This document shows, in pieces, positions 17,658 to 25,193 of a stretch of DNA of 59,816 nt. The notes below the pieces were generated by a model that searched no databases, was not told where the DNA came from, and saw only the letters and a list, made by a program, of their open reading frames with translations. Position 1 is the stretch's first letter. Each line of letters opens with the position of its first letter. The position numbers and the translations under genes were made by a program. The stretch is from JBFJKD01 sp038106145 (GTDB lineage: Bacteria; Pseudomonadota; Gammaproteobacteria; Pseudomonadales; Porticoccaceae): assembly GCA_038106145.1 (NCBI GenBank), contig JAYODD010000016.1, positions 1 through 59,816 on the forward strand, read 5' to 3'.

Positions 17658-19424
17658 ATGGAGTGGCAAGCAATCTTCGTCATCGCCCTCACCGTCGGCG
17701 CGCTGGGGACACTGGTATTTACCCACATCAGCACACACCTGGTGATGATGACGGTACTTGTACTGCTTAGCGCCAGCGGTATTCTGATTCCGAGCGAGGC
17801 GCTGGCGGGCTTCAGCAATGATGGGTTGGTCACCGTGGCCGCGTTGTTTATTGTCGCGGCAGGTATTCACGCCAGCGGCGGGATCGACCTGATTATTCAC
17901 TGGCTACTCGGGCAGCCGCGCACCGTGCGCGGGGCGCAGTTGCGACTGTGTGCGCCGGTTATCCTGTTAAGCGGATTCCTGAATAACACCCCCATCGTGG
18001 CCACGTTGATTCCAGGCGTCAATGCCTGGGCCAGAAAATTGGGTATCGCCTCATCCAAGCTGATGATTCCCCTGAGCTACTCCGCCATTATGGGCGGCAC
18101 CCTGACACTAATTGGCACCAGCACCAACCTGATCGTCAACAGCCAGTACCAAACCCTGACGGGCAACTCCGGGTTTCCGATTTTTACCATTACGCTGATC
18201 GGCTTGCCAGTGTGCCTGGTGGGGCTAACGCTGATGCTGTGGTTGTTCCCCCGCTGGTTACCGGACCACCGCGACGGTGCTCTGTTTAGCGACGTGCGGG
18301 AATTTACCCTCGAAGTCGCCGTCGCTCACGACGGGCCACTGGTGGGCAAGACGGTGGAAGAAGCCGGGCTGCGCCGCCTGGTAAAAATTTATCTGGTGGA
18401 AATTGAGCGGGACGGCAGCATCGTCACCGCGGTGTCCTCCGAAGAACATTTACGGGGCGGCGACCGGCTGGTATTCGCCGGGAATACGGAAGCCATCTCC
18501 GACCTGCTGCGGATCAAGGGGATCGTGCCCTCCACCGGAGATGATCGACCTGTTCTGAGTCAGGCCCGGGAAGAGCGCTGCCTGGTAGAAGCGGCCCTGT
18601 CACCCCATTCCGAATGCATCGGGCAAACCATTCGCGACTCGCGTTTCCGCGACCGTTACGGCGCGGTGATTCTGGCGGTAGCTCGGGGCGGGGAGCGGGT
18701 TTCGGGAAATCTTGGCACCATCACACTGCGGGCCGGGGACACTTTGCTGCTGGAAGCGCGACCGGCGTTTTTGACTCGCCAGGCTTATAACAAGGACTTT
18801 TTGTTAATTAACGATCTTAATCAGGAGCAGCCGCGCCATAATCGCGCTTATCTGGCCTGGGCCATCCTGCTGGCCATTGTGATCAGTGCCTCCACGGAAA
18901 TGCTGAGCATGCTGAATGCGTCCCTATTAGGCGCTGGCGCTATTCTCGCCTGCGGCTGCTGTTCTCTGAGCCAGGCCCATAAAAGTCTCGATCTAAATGT
19001 GTTGATCACCATCGGCGCGTCCTTTGCCCTGGGCGCGGCGATTTACAAAACCGGCGTGGCGACACAGTTAGCGGAGCAGGTATTGTCGATTAGCGCCGGG
19101 CAGGCGTGGCTGGCATTGGTGCTCGCCTATATGTGCGTGTCGCTACTCACCGAAATCATTACTAACAATGCAGCCGCGCTGATGATGTTGCCGATTGCGT
19201 TGGAAGTCGCGGAAAAATCTCACAGCGCCCCGGAACCTTTCGTGTTCGCGGTGATGATGGCGGCTTCGGCGAGCTTTGCCACACCCCTCGGCTATCAAAC
19301 CAACCTGATGGTATACGGGCCCGGCGGCTACCGGTTTCAGGATTTTCTGAAGGTCGGCATACCGATGAATATCATCGTGGGCATAACTTCGCTAATAGCC
19401 ATCATGCTGATCTGGCCCCTGTGA
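17658..19424 (+). CDS. SLC13/DASS family permease with two RCK_C domains
   Basis: A 588-residue membrane transporter. Two hydrophobic blocks (about residues 1-205 and 395-588) carry the family motifs FLNNTPIVATLIP and GGTLTLIGTSTNLIV, and the second-half counterpart TEIITNNAAALMMLP. Between them are two soluble TrkA_C/RCK_C-like domains (about 215-290 and 305-380). This architecture is common among bacterial SLC13 members, some linked to sulfate or dicarboxylates. The substrate cannot be predicted here. The regulatory domains suggest ligand control of transport. Confidence 0.88.
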   Translation: MEWQAIFVIALTVGALGTLVFTHISTHLVMMTVLVLLSASGILIPSEALAGFSNDGLVTVAALFIVAAGIHASGGIDLIIHWLLGQPRTVRGAQLRLCAPVILLSGFLNNTPIVATLIPGVNAWARKLGIASSKLMIPLSYSAIMGGTLTLIGTSTNLIVNSQYQTLTGNSGFPIFTITLIGLPVCLVGLTLMLWLFPRWLPDHRDGALFSDVREFTLEVAVAHDGPLVGKTVEEAGLRRLVKIYLVEIERDGSIVTAVSSEEHLRGGDRLVFAGNTEAISDLLRIKGIVPSTGDDRPVLSQAREERCLVEAALSPHSECIGQTIRDSRFRDRYGAVILAVARGGERVSGNLGTITLRAGDTLLLEARPAFLTRQAYNKDFLLINDLNQEQPRHNRAYLAWAILLAIVISASTEMLSMLNASLLGAGAILACGCCSLSQAHKSLDLNVLITIGASFALGAAIYKTGVATQLAEQVLSISAGQAWLALVLAYMCVSLLTEIITNNAAALMMLPIALEVAEKSHSAPEPFVFAVMMAASASFATPLGYQTNLMVYGPGGYRFQDFLKVGIPMNIIVGITSLIAIMLIWPL

Positions 19425-19533
19425 GCGCCCGCAAATAATCTGCAGCGAAAAATCACTTCACCGGCCGGAATCTTTCGTGTACTGAGGCTTTTTCGCTACA
19501 ATGGCGGCCCCATTACAACTCCCGTATAACCCC

Positions 19534-21198
19534 ATGGCTCAATACGTTTACACCATGAATCGGGTGGGCAAAATTGTCCCGCCCAAACGCGAAATTCTGA
19601 AAGATATTTCCCTGTCGTTTTTCCCCGGCGCGAAAATTGGCGTGCTGGGGTTGAACGGTTCCGGCAAATCCACGTTGCTGCGCATAATGGCTGGCATCGA
19701 CACGGATATTATCGGCGAGGCGCGGGCCATGCCGGGCATCAAGATTGGTTACCTCGCCCAGGAACCCGGACTCGATCCCGCCAAAGACGTGCGCGGCAAT
19801 GTAATGGACGGAGTCGCGGAGGCGGCCAATGCTCTGCGGGAACTGGACGAGATTTACGCGGCCTATGCCGAACCGGAAGCCGACTTTGACAAGCTCGCCA
19901 AACGCCAGGGGGAGCTGGAAGATATTATTCAGGCGTGGGACGCACATAATCTGGAACACACCCTCGACGTAGCCGCCGACGCCCTGCGCCTGCCGCCCTG
20001 GGACGCCGATATCAATCGACTATCAGGGGGTGAAAAACGGCGGGTCGCCCTGTGTCGGCTGCTGTTATCGCGCCCCGACATGCTGTTACTTGATGAACCG
20101 ACCAACCACCTGGATGCTGAGTCCGTGTACTGGCTCGAACAGTTTCTGCACGACTTTCCCGGCACCGTGGTAGCGGTAACCCACGACCGCTACTTCCTGG
20201 ACAATGTGGCGGGCTGGATTCTCGAGCTCGATCGCGGGCACGGTATTCCCTACGAAGGTAATTACACCACCTGGCTGGAAACCAAAGCCCAACGCCTGGC
20301 TGGCGAGCAAAAAGCCGAAGCCGCCCGGCAAAAATCCATCCAGCAGGAGCTGGAGTGGGTGCGCAAAAATCCCAAGGCGCGACAGGCCAAAAACAAGGCA
20401 CGACTGCAGCGATTTGAAGAGTTGACCAGTCAGGAGTTTCAGGCGCGCAACGAAACCAACGAAATCTATATTCCCCCCGGTCCCCGCCTCGGCGACAAAG
20501 TTATTGAATTGACTAACGTGAGTAAGGGGTTTGGCGACCAGTTATTGATCGACAATCTCAATCTGAGTATTCCCCGAGGCGCGGTGGTAGGGATTGTCGG
20601 TGGCAACGGCGCGGGTAAATCCACCCTGTTTCGCATGCTCGCTGGCACGGAACAAGCCGATCGGGGCGAAATCGTGCTCGGCGACACCGTGCGCCTGGCG
20701 TTTGTGGAACAGAGCCGCGAACACCTGGATGACAGCAAGACCGTGTGGGAAGCCATCTCCGATGGCCAGGACATATTGCGCATCAATGACTACGAAGTTG
20801 CCTCGCGCGCCTATATCGGGCGCTTTAATTTCAAGGGCGGCGACCAGCAAAAAAGAGTGGGGGATCTGTCCGGCGGGGAGCGTGGCCGCCTGCATCTGGC
20901 CCACACCCTGAAACAGGGGGCCAACGTGCTGTTGCTCGACGAGCCTTCCAACGACCTGGACGTTGAAACCCTGCGGGCCCTGGAAGAAGCGCTTGAGGCG
21001 TTTCCGGGCAATGTGCTGGTGATTTCCCACGACCGCTGGTTCCTGGATCGCATCGCGACCCATATTCTGGCTTTCGAAGGGGATAGCGAAGTGGTGTTTT
21101 TCGCCGGTAATTACGCGGAGTACCACGACGATCTGGTGCAGCGCAAAGGCGCGGACACCCAGCCCACGCGGGTTAAATACAAACGCCTGAAGCAGTAG
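19534..21198 (+). CDS. ettA: Energy-dependent translational throttle ABC-F protein EttA
   Basis: A 554-residue ABC-F ATPase that binds the ribosomal E site and gates entry into the elongation cycle according to ATP/ADP. It starts MAQYVYTMNRVGKIVPPKR, as E. coli EttA (555 residues), so the ATG at 19534 is chosen over the in-frame ATG at 19501. Walker A motifs are GLNGSGKST and GGNGAGKST; signatures are LSGGEKRRV and LSGGERGRL. The linker that contacts tRNA contains EWVRKNPKARQAKNKARLQR. The second Walker B reads DEPSNDLD rather than the usual DEPTNDLD, a conservative change. Confidence 0.97.
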   Translation: MAQYVYTMNRVGKIVPPKREILKDISLSFFPGAKIGVLGLNGSGKSTLLRIMAGIDTDIIGEARAMPGIKIGYLAQEPGLDPAKDVRGNVMDGVAEAANALRELDEIYAAYAEPEADFDKLAKRQGELEDIIQAWDAHNLEHTLDVAADALRLPPWDADINRLSGGEKRRVALCRLLLSRPDMLLLDEPTNHLDAESVYWLEQFLHDFPGTVVAVTHDRYFLDNVAGWILELDRGHGIPYEGNYTTWLETKAQRLAGEQKAEAARQKSIQQELEWVRKNPKARQAKNKARLQRFEELTSQEFQARNETNEIYIPPGPRLGDKVIELTNVSKGFGDQLLIDNLNLSIPRGAVVGIVGGNGAGKSTLFRMLAGTEQADRGEIVLGDTVRLAFVEQSREHLDDSKTVWEAISDGQDILRINDYEVASRAYIGRFNFKGGDQQKRVGDLSGGERGRLHLAHTLKQGANVLLLDEPSNDLDVETLRALEEALEAFPGNVLVISHDRWFLDRIATHILAFEGDSEVVFFAGNYAEYHDDLVQRKGADTQPTRVKYKRLKQ

Positions 21199-21268
21199 TC
21201 GAGCAAAGCGGTGCACACCGCCCCGACCCAGGACAACCCGCGGCACCGAGCCGCATAAACAAGTGGGA

Positions 21269-22168
21269 CTATGGTGACGGTTCCACGATAGCTGCCAACG
21301 AACGCACCCAGTAGTCGTCCACTGCGGGGTACTTACGGGTTTCCTGCTGCCAGGCTGCGGTTGCCTCGGCCGCCGTATCGAACTGCCCCCATAACAGCAC
21401 GCGCAAGTTGCGACCGCTGGCGGCGGTGGCGACGCCCTGCCAGTAATCTAGCCCCGCGAGGTTACGCTGTTCCACAAATTCGGCCAGTTGCGCGGCGTTG
21501 CCGAAGGCGCCCAGTTGTACGGTATAGCCCCTGCGAGACCGGCTTGCCGCGGGCGGTGCCGCAGCGCTGTCAGGACTTGACAGCGCAGGCGCGACCGCGG
21601 CTGCAGAGACTACTTTGGCGGAATCTGCCTGGTCTGAACCTCCCTCCACAGCGCCGTTGTCAGCGGGACCACCACGGCTTTTGTCCCCCGCCTGATCTGC
21701 CCAGCTCGCAAAAGCGGGTTCTGGCTCAGGAGTCACTCGATTGTCCCGCCGGGCTGGCGCGCCGGGTGCCTGCTTCGCTTGTACCGCTGCCTCGACAGCG
21801 CTTAACCCCGGCAACTGTTCACGCCAGTTTTTTTGGCGCACACCGTTTTCAAATATCACCACCGTGGCCGCGCGCGCCTCAATTTTGGGGGTGGCATTGA
21901 TGTGTTCAGCATTGTTTGCCGCCGCTTCGCTGGATGGCTGGTCAGTATTGTCAACGACAGCCCTGGTGGCCACGCCGTTGCGGATTTCCCGTTGCTCACA
22001 GCGCCAGTTATCGCTATTTTTTTGCCCGCTACATTGCCAACCAACATAGGCCTGTTGGTTTCCGTCTCCAGCGCAGCCGCTCAACTGGAACAGCAACACT
22101 GACAATATGAATAATGGTGGACGCGCCGGATTAGCGAGGGCGCAGCGCCATTGGCGTACTGCAACCAC
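21269..22168 (-). CDS. SPOR-domain lipoprotein
   Basis: A 299-residue predicted lipoprotein. The N-terminus has a hydrophobic stretch ending in a lipobox (QLSGC, cysteine near residue 32). A low-complexity Ala/Pro/Ser-rich middle follows, then a C-terminal SPOR domain (about residues 210-295; GYTVQLGAFGNAAQLAEFV). SPOR domains bind denuded peptidoglycan at division sites. The start is a GTG 5 bp from the DUF4404 stop, so the two genes are probably co-transcribed. The specific role is unknown. Confidence 0.85.
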   Translation of the reverse strand: MVAVRQWRCALANPARPPLFILSVLLFQLSGCAGDGNQQAYVGWQCSGQKNSDNWRCEQREIRNGVATRAVVDNTDQPSSEAAANNAEHINATPKIEARAATVVIFENGVRQKNWREQLPGLSAVEAAVQAKQAPGAPARRDNRVTPEPEPAFASWADQAGDKSRGGPADNGAVEGGSDQADSAKVVSAAAVAPALSSPDSAAAPPAASRSRRGYTVQLGAFGNAAQLAEFVEQRNLAGLDYWQGVATAASGRNLRVLLWGQFDTAAEATAAWQQETRKYPAVDDYWVRSLAAIVEPSP

Positions 22169-22173
22169 AGCGG

Positions 22174-22443
22174 TTAGACCCCAAGCCCGGCCAGCAGATT
22201 AACGAGGCGGCGCAACATGGCGGCCAGGCGCGGGTGGTCGAAATCAAACTCCAGCGCTTTGCTTTCCAGGCGGTCCAGCAAATCCCGGTGTTGCTCCGCG
22301 GCCACTTCCTCGGTCGACATCAAATCCACTACCTCGGTCAGCAGATTGCCCACGATATCCTTTTCACCGCGCTCTACTTTTGCCGCACGCTCCAACTCGG
22401 CGTGCAAATCTTCCAGTTGCGCATGCAATTTGTCTTCGACCAT
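22174..22443 (-). CDS. DUF4404 family protein
   Basis: An 89-residue soluble, probably helical protein with heptad-like charged segments (LHAQLEDLHAELERA) and the C-terminal HPRLAAMLRRLVNLLAGLGV typical of DUF4404. It lies immediately upstream of the SPOR lipoprotein, separated by 5 bp. No function is established for the family. The ATG start matches the usual family length. Confidence 0.8.
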   Translation of the reverse strand: MVEDKLHAQLEDLHAELERAAKVERGEKDIVGNLLTEVVDLMSTEEVAAEQHRDLLDRLESKALEFDFDHPRLAAMLRRLVNLLAGLGV

Positions 22444-22605
22444 CGAACCACCCCCACGATGCCGTTAATCATAACGCATAGTAAAGTAACACAAGTACGA
22501 CCGACAGCGCCCGATGCCGGTTGTGCAGCAGTTCGCAATCCCGCGCCCATTTTTCACCGCTTCGCCAATGCGCCCACCGCGGATTCGGTCAAGCGCGCGG
22601 CGTGT

Positions 22606-22884
22606 TCACTGTAGCGCCCGCGCCACCGTCCAGCCACCGATGGCGATAAAACCCACCCCCGCAATCAGCGACAACATTTTTGGGTTGATATAAGTGGACA
22701 CCCATTGACCACCCAGAACGCCAATCGCCGTCGCCACCACCAGCGCCGCCGAAGCACCGCCAAATACCAGCCATTTACTGACCGCTTTATCGGTGGCAAA
22801 CAGCACTGTTGCCAATTGGGTTTTGTCGCCTAACTCGGCAAGCAGAACCGTCCAGAAAATCGTTAACAGTATTTTCCACTCCAC
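22606..22884 (-). CDS. GDT1/UPF0016 family membrane protein (half-size)
   Basis: A 92-residue membrane protein with the GDT1/TMEM165 signature ELGDKTQLAT (residues 17-26) within the first of about three hydrophobic segments. The family transports Mn2+ or Ca2+; full-length members carry two copies of the motif, while short bacterial forms like this one have one and presumably dimerise. The start appears to be a GTG. A TATAAT hexamer (minus strand) lies at 22909-22914, about 25 bp upstream. The ion carried is not known from the sequence. No second half-gene is adjacent. Confidence 0.85.
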   Translation of the reverse strand: MEWKILLTIFWTVLLAELGDKTQLATVLFATDKAVSKWLVFGGASAALVVATAIGVLGGQWVSTYINPKMLSLIAGVGFIAIGGWTVARALQ

Positions 22885-23079
22885 TTCACTTTCTCCGTGC
22901 TACAGGTCATTATAACCCTCTGAAGAATATGACACCCTGGCCTGGCACACCGCGCGCTGTTATTGCGGCCAGTTAAGTTGCTAAACTGACGGCGTCTGCG
23001 CCCGCCATCCAGGTATCCGTAGGGGCTACCACCACAGCGCCCTGGCTTTATAAATAAAAGCGCGCTAATGGTAAACGAA

Positions 23080-23092
23080 CTAACCAGGTTAG
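23080..23092. promoter_or_regulatory. Perfect inverted repeat CTAACC-A-GGTTAG upstream of amtB
   Basis: A 13-bp perfect palindrome with 6-bp arms in the 334-bp region between the GDT1-type gene and amtB, about 64 bp before the sigma-54 -24 element. It is a candidate operator; no known regulator consensus was recognised. Confidence 0.35.
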
Positions 23093-23118
23093 ACGTAAAT
23101 AAAACAATCACGCGCGCC

Positions 23119-23135
23119 AAACAATCGCATTGTTT
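23119..23135. promoter_or_regulatory. Perfect inverted repeat AAACAAT-CGC-ATTGTTT upstream of amtB
   Basis: A 17-bp palindrome with 7-bp arms, 21 bp before the sigma-54 promoter match. The spacing suits an activator or repressor site. It does not match the NtrC consensus (GCACC-N7-GGTGC). Confidence 0.4.
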
Positions 23136-23155
23136 AAATGCGCTAGACTAAGCAG

Positions 23156-23171
23156 TGGCAGACGCCTTGCA
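23156..23171 (+). promoter_or_regulatory. Sigma-54 (-24/-12) promoter for amtB
   Basis: TGGCAGACGCCTTGCA matches the sigma-54 consensus TGGCAC-N5-TTGCW with exact spacing between the GG (23157-23158) and GC (23169-23170) elements. Transcription would begin near 23182, leaving about 37 bp of leader before the ATG. Nitrogen-regulated sigma-54 promoters are usual for amtB. The rest of the 22885-23218 gap holds two palindromes (listed separately) and no gene that I can support. Confidence 0.7.
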
Positions 23172-23218
23172 TCCCGGTACGCGCCTTGGAGCGCGAATAC
23201 GATAAAGAGGGTTATCCT

Positions 23219-24532
23219 ATGTTGCACAAAATACGTCACTACACACCGCCATTCCTGGCGCTCGCCCTGTTATTACTGACGCCGGCCGCAGCCCACGCCG
23301 AAGGTCTCGACGGCGCCAACACTGGCTGGATTTTGACCGCCACGGCGCTGGTGCTGTTTATGACCCTTCCCGGCCTGTCCCTGTTTTACGGCGGTCTGGT
23401 GCGCTCGCGCAATGTACTGTCGGTATTGATGCAGTGTTTCGCGATCGCCTGCGGTGCCTCGCTGGTGTGGATGATCTGCGGTTACAGCCTGGCCTTCACC
23501 GATGGCGGCGGCGCGAACAATCTGATCGGTGGCTGGAGTCAATTTCTGTTAGGTAATGTGGGGGAAGACTCTCTGTCTGGAGACATTCCCGAAAGCGTAT
23601 TCGTGATGTTTCAAATGACGTTTGCGATTATCACCCCGGCGCTGATCGTCGGCGGGTTCGCCGAACGGGTGAAGTTTTCATCTATGCTGGTGTTCAGCAT
23701 GCTGTGGCTGCTGGCGGTCTACGTACCGATCACCCACTGGGTATGGGGCGGGGGCTGGCTGGGGCAGATGGGGTTGCTGGATTTTGCCGGGGGTACTGTG
23801 GTGCATATCACCGCCGGGGTTGGTGCTTTGGTTGCGGCCCTCACCATCGGCAATCGACGGGGTTTTGCCACCCAGGCAATGCCACCCCACAACCTGACCA
23901 TTACGGTGGCGGGCGCGGGAATGCTGTGGGTTGGCTGGTTCGGGTTTAACGCCGGTTCCGCCCTCGCTGCGAATGGCGACGCGGGCATGGCCATGCTGGC
24001 CACCCATATCTCCGCCGCCGCAGGATCGCTGGCGTGGATGATGATGGAATGGTTACGCCACGGAAAACCGTCCGTGCTGGGCATCGTCACCGGCATGGTG
24101 GCGGGACTCGGCACGATCACTCCCGCTTCCGGTTTCGTGGGCCCTGGGGGCGCGCTGGTAATCGGCTTCAGCGCGGGGATTATCTGTTATTACGCAACAC
24201 AGGCGATCAAACAGAAATTCAAAATTGACGATTCCCTCGACGTGTTTCCAGTGCACGGCGTGGGTGGCGTACTCGGTACGTTGCTGGCCGGCGTCTTCGC
24301 CTCCGACCAATTGGGAGTATTCAGCGGCCAGGGTTATAACGAGGGCATGACCATGGGTTCCCAGGTGGGAATACAGGCCATCGGCGTACTCGCCACCTTC
24401 ACCTACACCGCGGTTGTGACTTTTGTCTTATTGAAAATTATTACTGCGGTAATGGGCTTCCGGGTGGACAGCGACCAGGAGACCATGGGCCTCGACCTGA
24501 CACTGCACGACGAGCGGGGTTACGATCTGTAA
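23219..24532 (+). CDS. amtB: Ammonium transporter AmtB
   Basis: A 437-residue Amt channel with a cleavable signal peptide (residues 1-26, ending AAAHA), then about 11 membrane segments. Family motifs include FYGGLVRSRNVLSV, TFAIITPALIVGGFAERVKF, GLLDFAGGTVVHITAG and the second pore histidine in FPVHGVGG. The ATG at 23219 has an AGAGGG Shine-Dalgarno. Unlike most proteobacterial loci there is no glnK next to it. The sigma-54 site upstream implies nitrogen control, and a terminator follows directly. Confidence 0.96.
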   Translation: MLHKIRHYTPPFLALALLLLTPAAAHAEGLDGANTGWILTATALVLFMTLPGLSLFYGGLVRSRNVLSVLMQCFAIACGASLVWMICGYSLAFTDGGGANNLIGGWSQFLLGNVGEDSLSGDIPESVFVMFQMTFAIITPALIVGGFAERVKFSSMLVFSMLWLLAVYVPITHWVWGGGWLGQMGLLDFAGGTVVHITAGVGALVAALTIGNRRGFATQAMPPHNLTITVAGAGMLWVGWFGFNAGSALAANGDAGMAMLATHISAAAGSLAWMMMEWLRHGKPSVLGIVTGMVAGLGTITPASGFVGPGGALVIGFSAGIICYYATQAIKQKFKIDDSLDVFPVHGVGGVLGTLLAGVFASDQLGVFSGQGYNEGMTMGSQVGIQAIGVLATFTYTAVVTFVLLKIITAVMGFRVDSDQETMGLDLTLHDERGYDL

Positions 24533-24550
24533 CGGAGTGTCACCTCCCAC

Positions 24551-24590
24551 AAAAAACGCCGGGCTGGCAACAGCACCGGCGTTTTTTATA
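24551..24590 (+). terminator. Rho-independent terminator after amtB
   Basis: The stem AACGCCGG (24555-24562) pairs with CCGGCGTT (24576-24583), with a 13-nt loop, followed by a T run (24582-24587). It starts 18 bp after the amtB stop. An A run on the other side (24551-24556) means it could also serve the convergent DUF6580 gene. Confidence 0.9.
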
Positions 24591-24662
24591 CCCTTTCAAT
24601 TGCGCTGAAAATCGGCCTTTACAACAGTAGCCGTACTAATCGCTGCGGTTAAATTGCAATCC

Positions 24663-25178
24663 TTAAACCACTGCCAGCGCCGCCTTCTCGCGGCTCACCG
24701 CCCATCTCTCCACCGCGATAAACAGGCCACCGTACAGCACCGTGGACAGGAGCGTGGTGTGCAGAAACGGCAGCGCGGCGATAAAACAGGCAAGCAACCC
24801 GGCACCCGACAAGGGATACAGGCCTCCGCCAAGCCAGACCCCCAGGTTGCTGACGACAAAAAATAGCAGGGATCCGCCCACCGCGGCGCCGGTCAGTAAC
24901 CCGAGGCCACGGCGCTTCCCCAGCCAGCGTCCGCCCAGCACCACCAGCGCGATCGCCGCATACACAAACACCATGGTGCCGTGGAAGCCGAGCAGCAGGT
25001 CGGACAGCAGCATGGCCGCCAGTGGCACGATCAGCGCCAGCCGCCGGTCCGTCAGACTCGCCCCGGCGAACAATGCCATGGCGATCAGCGGCGTAAAATT
25101 CGGCGGGTGGGGAATTAACCGGCTTAGGGCCGCCAGCAGGATGGCGAAAATCACCGTCAGGGTAGCCTGATGTTTCAT
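24663..25178 (-). CDS. DUF6580 family membrane protein, B12-riboswitch-linked
   Basis: A 171-residue protein with about five membrane segments. Conserved-looking patches are RLIPHPPNFTPLIAMALFAGA (residues about 20-40), SDLLLGFH (59-66) and SNLGVWL (110-116). Size and topology resemble solitary ECF S-components. It is 15 bp downstream of btuB on the same strand, so it should share the cobalamin riboswitch, suggesting an inner-membrane role in cobalamin (or precursor) uptake. That role is inference; the only cysteine is Cys131. Confidence 0.8.
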   Translation of the reverse strand: MKHQATLTVIFAILLAALSRLIPHPPNFTPLIAMALFAGASLTDRRLALIVPLAAMLLSDLLLGFHGTMVFVYAAIALVVLGGRWLGKRRGLGLLTGAAVGGSLLFFVVSNLGVWLGGGLYPLSGAGLLACFIAALPFLHTTLLSTVLYGGLFIAVERWAVSREKAALAVV

Positions 25179-25193
25179 CGGTACTGTCCTCGA

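Noticed and set aside
21208..21221. Short hairpin GCGGT-GCAC-ACCGC between ettA and the SPOR gene
   Set aside because: Only five pairs and no T tract; too weak to call a terminator.
20542..21246. 234-residue minus-strand open frame
   Set aside because: Antisense to ettA; no signal or domain.
22945..22961. A second TGGCAC match upstream of amtB considered as a sigma-54 promoter
   Set aside because: The -12 half does not fit (GCGC rather than TTGC) and it is about 270 bp from the start; the site at 23156-23171 is far better.
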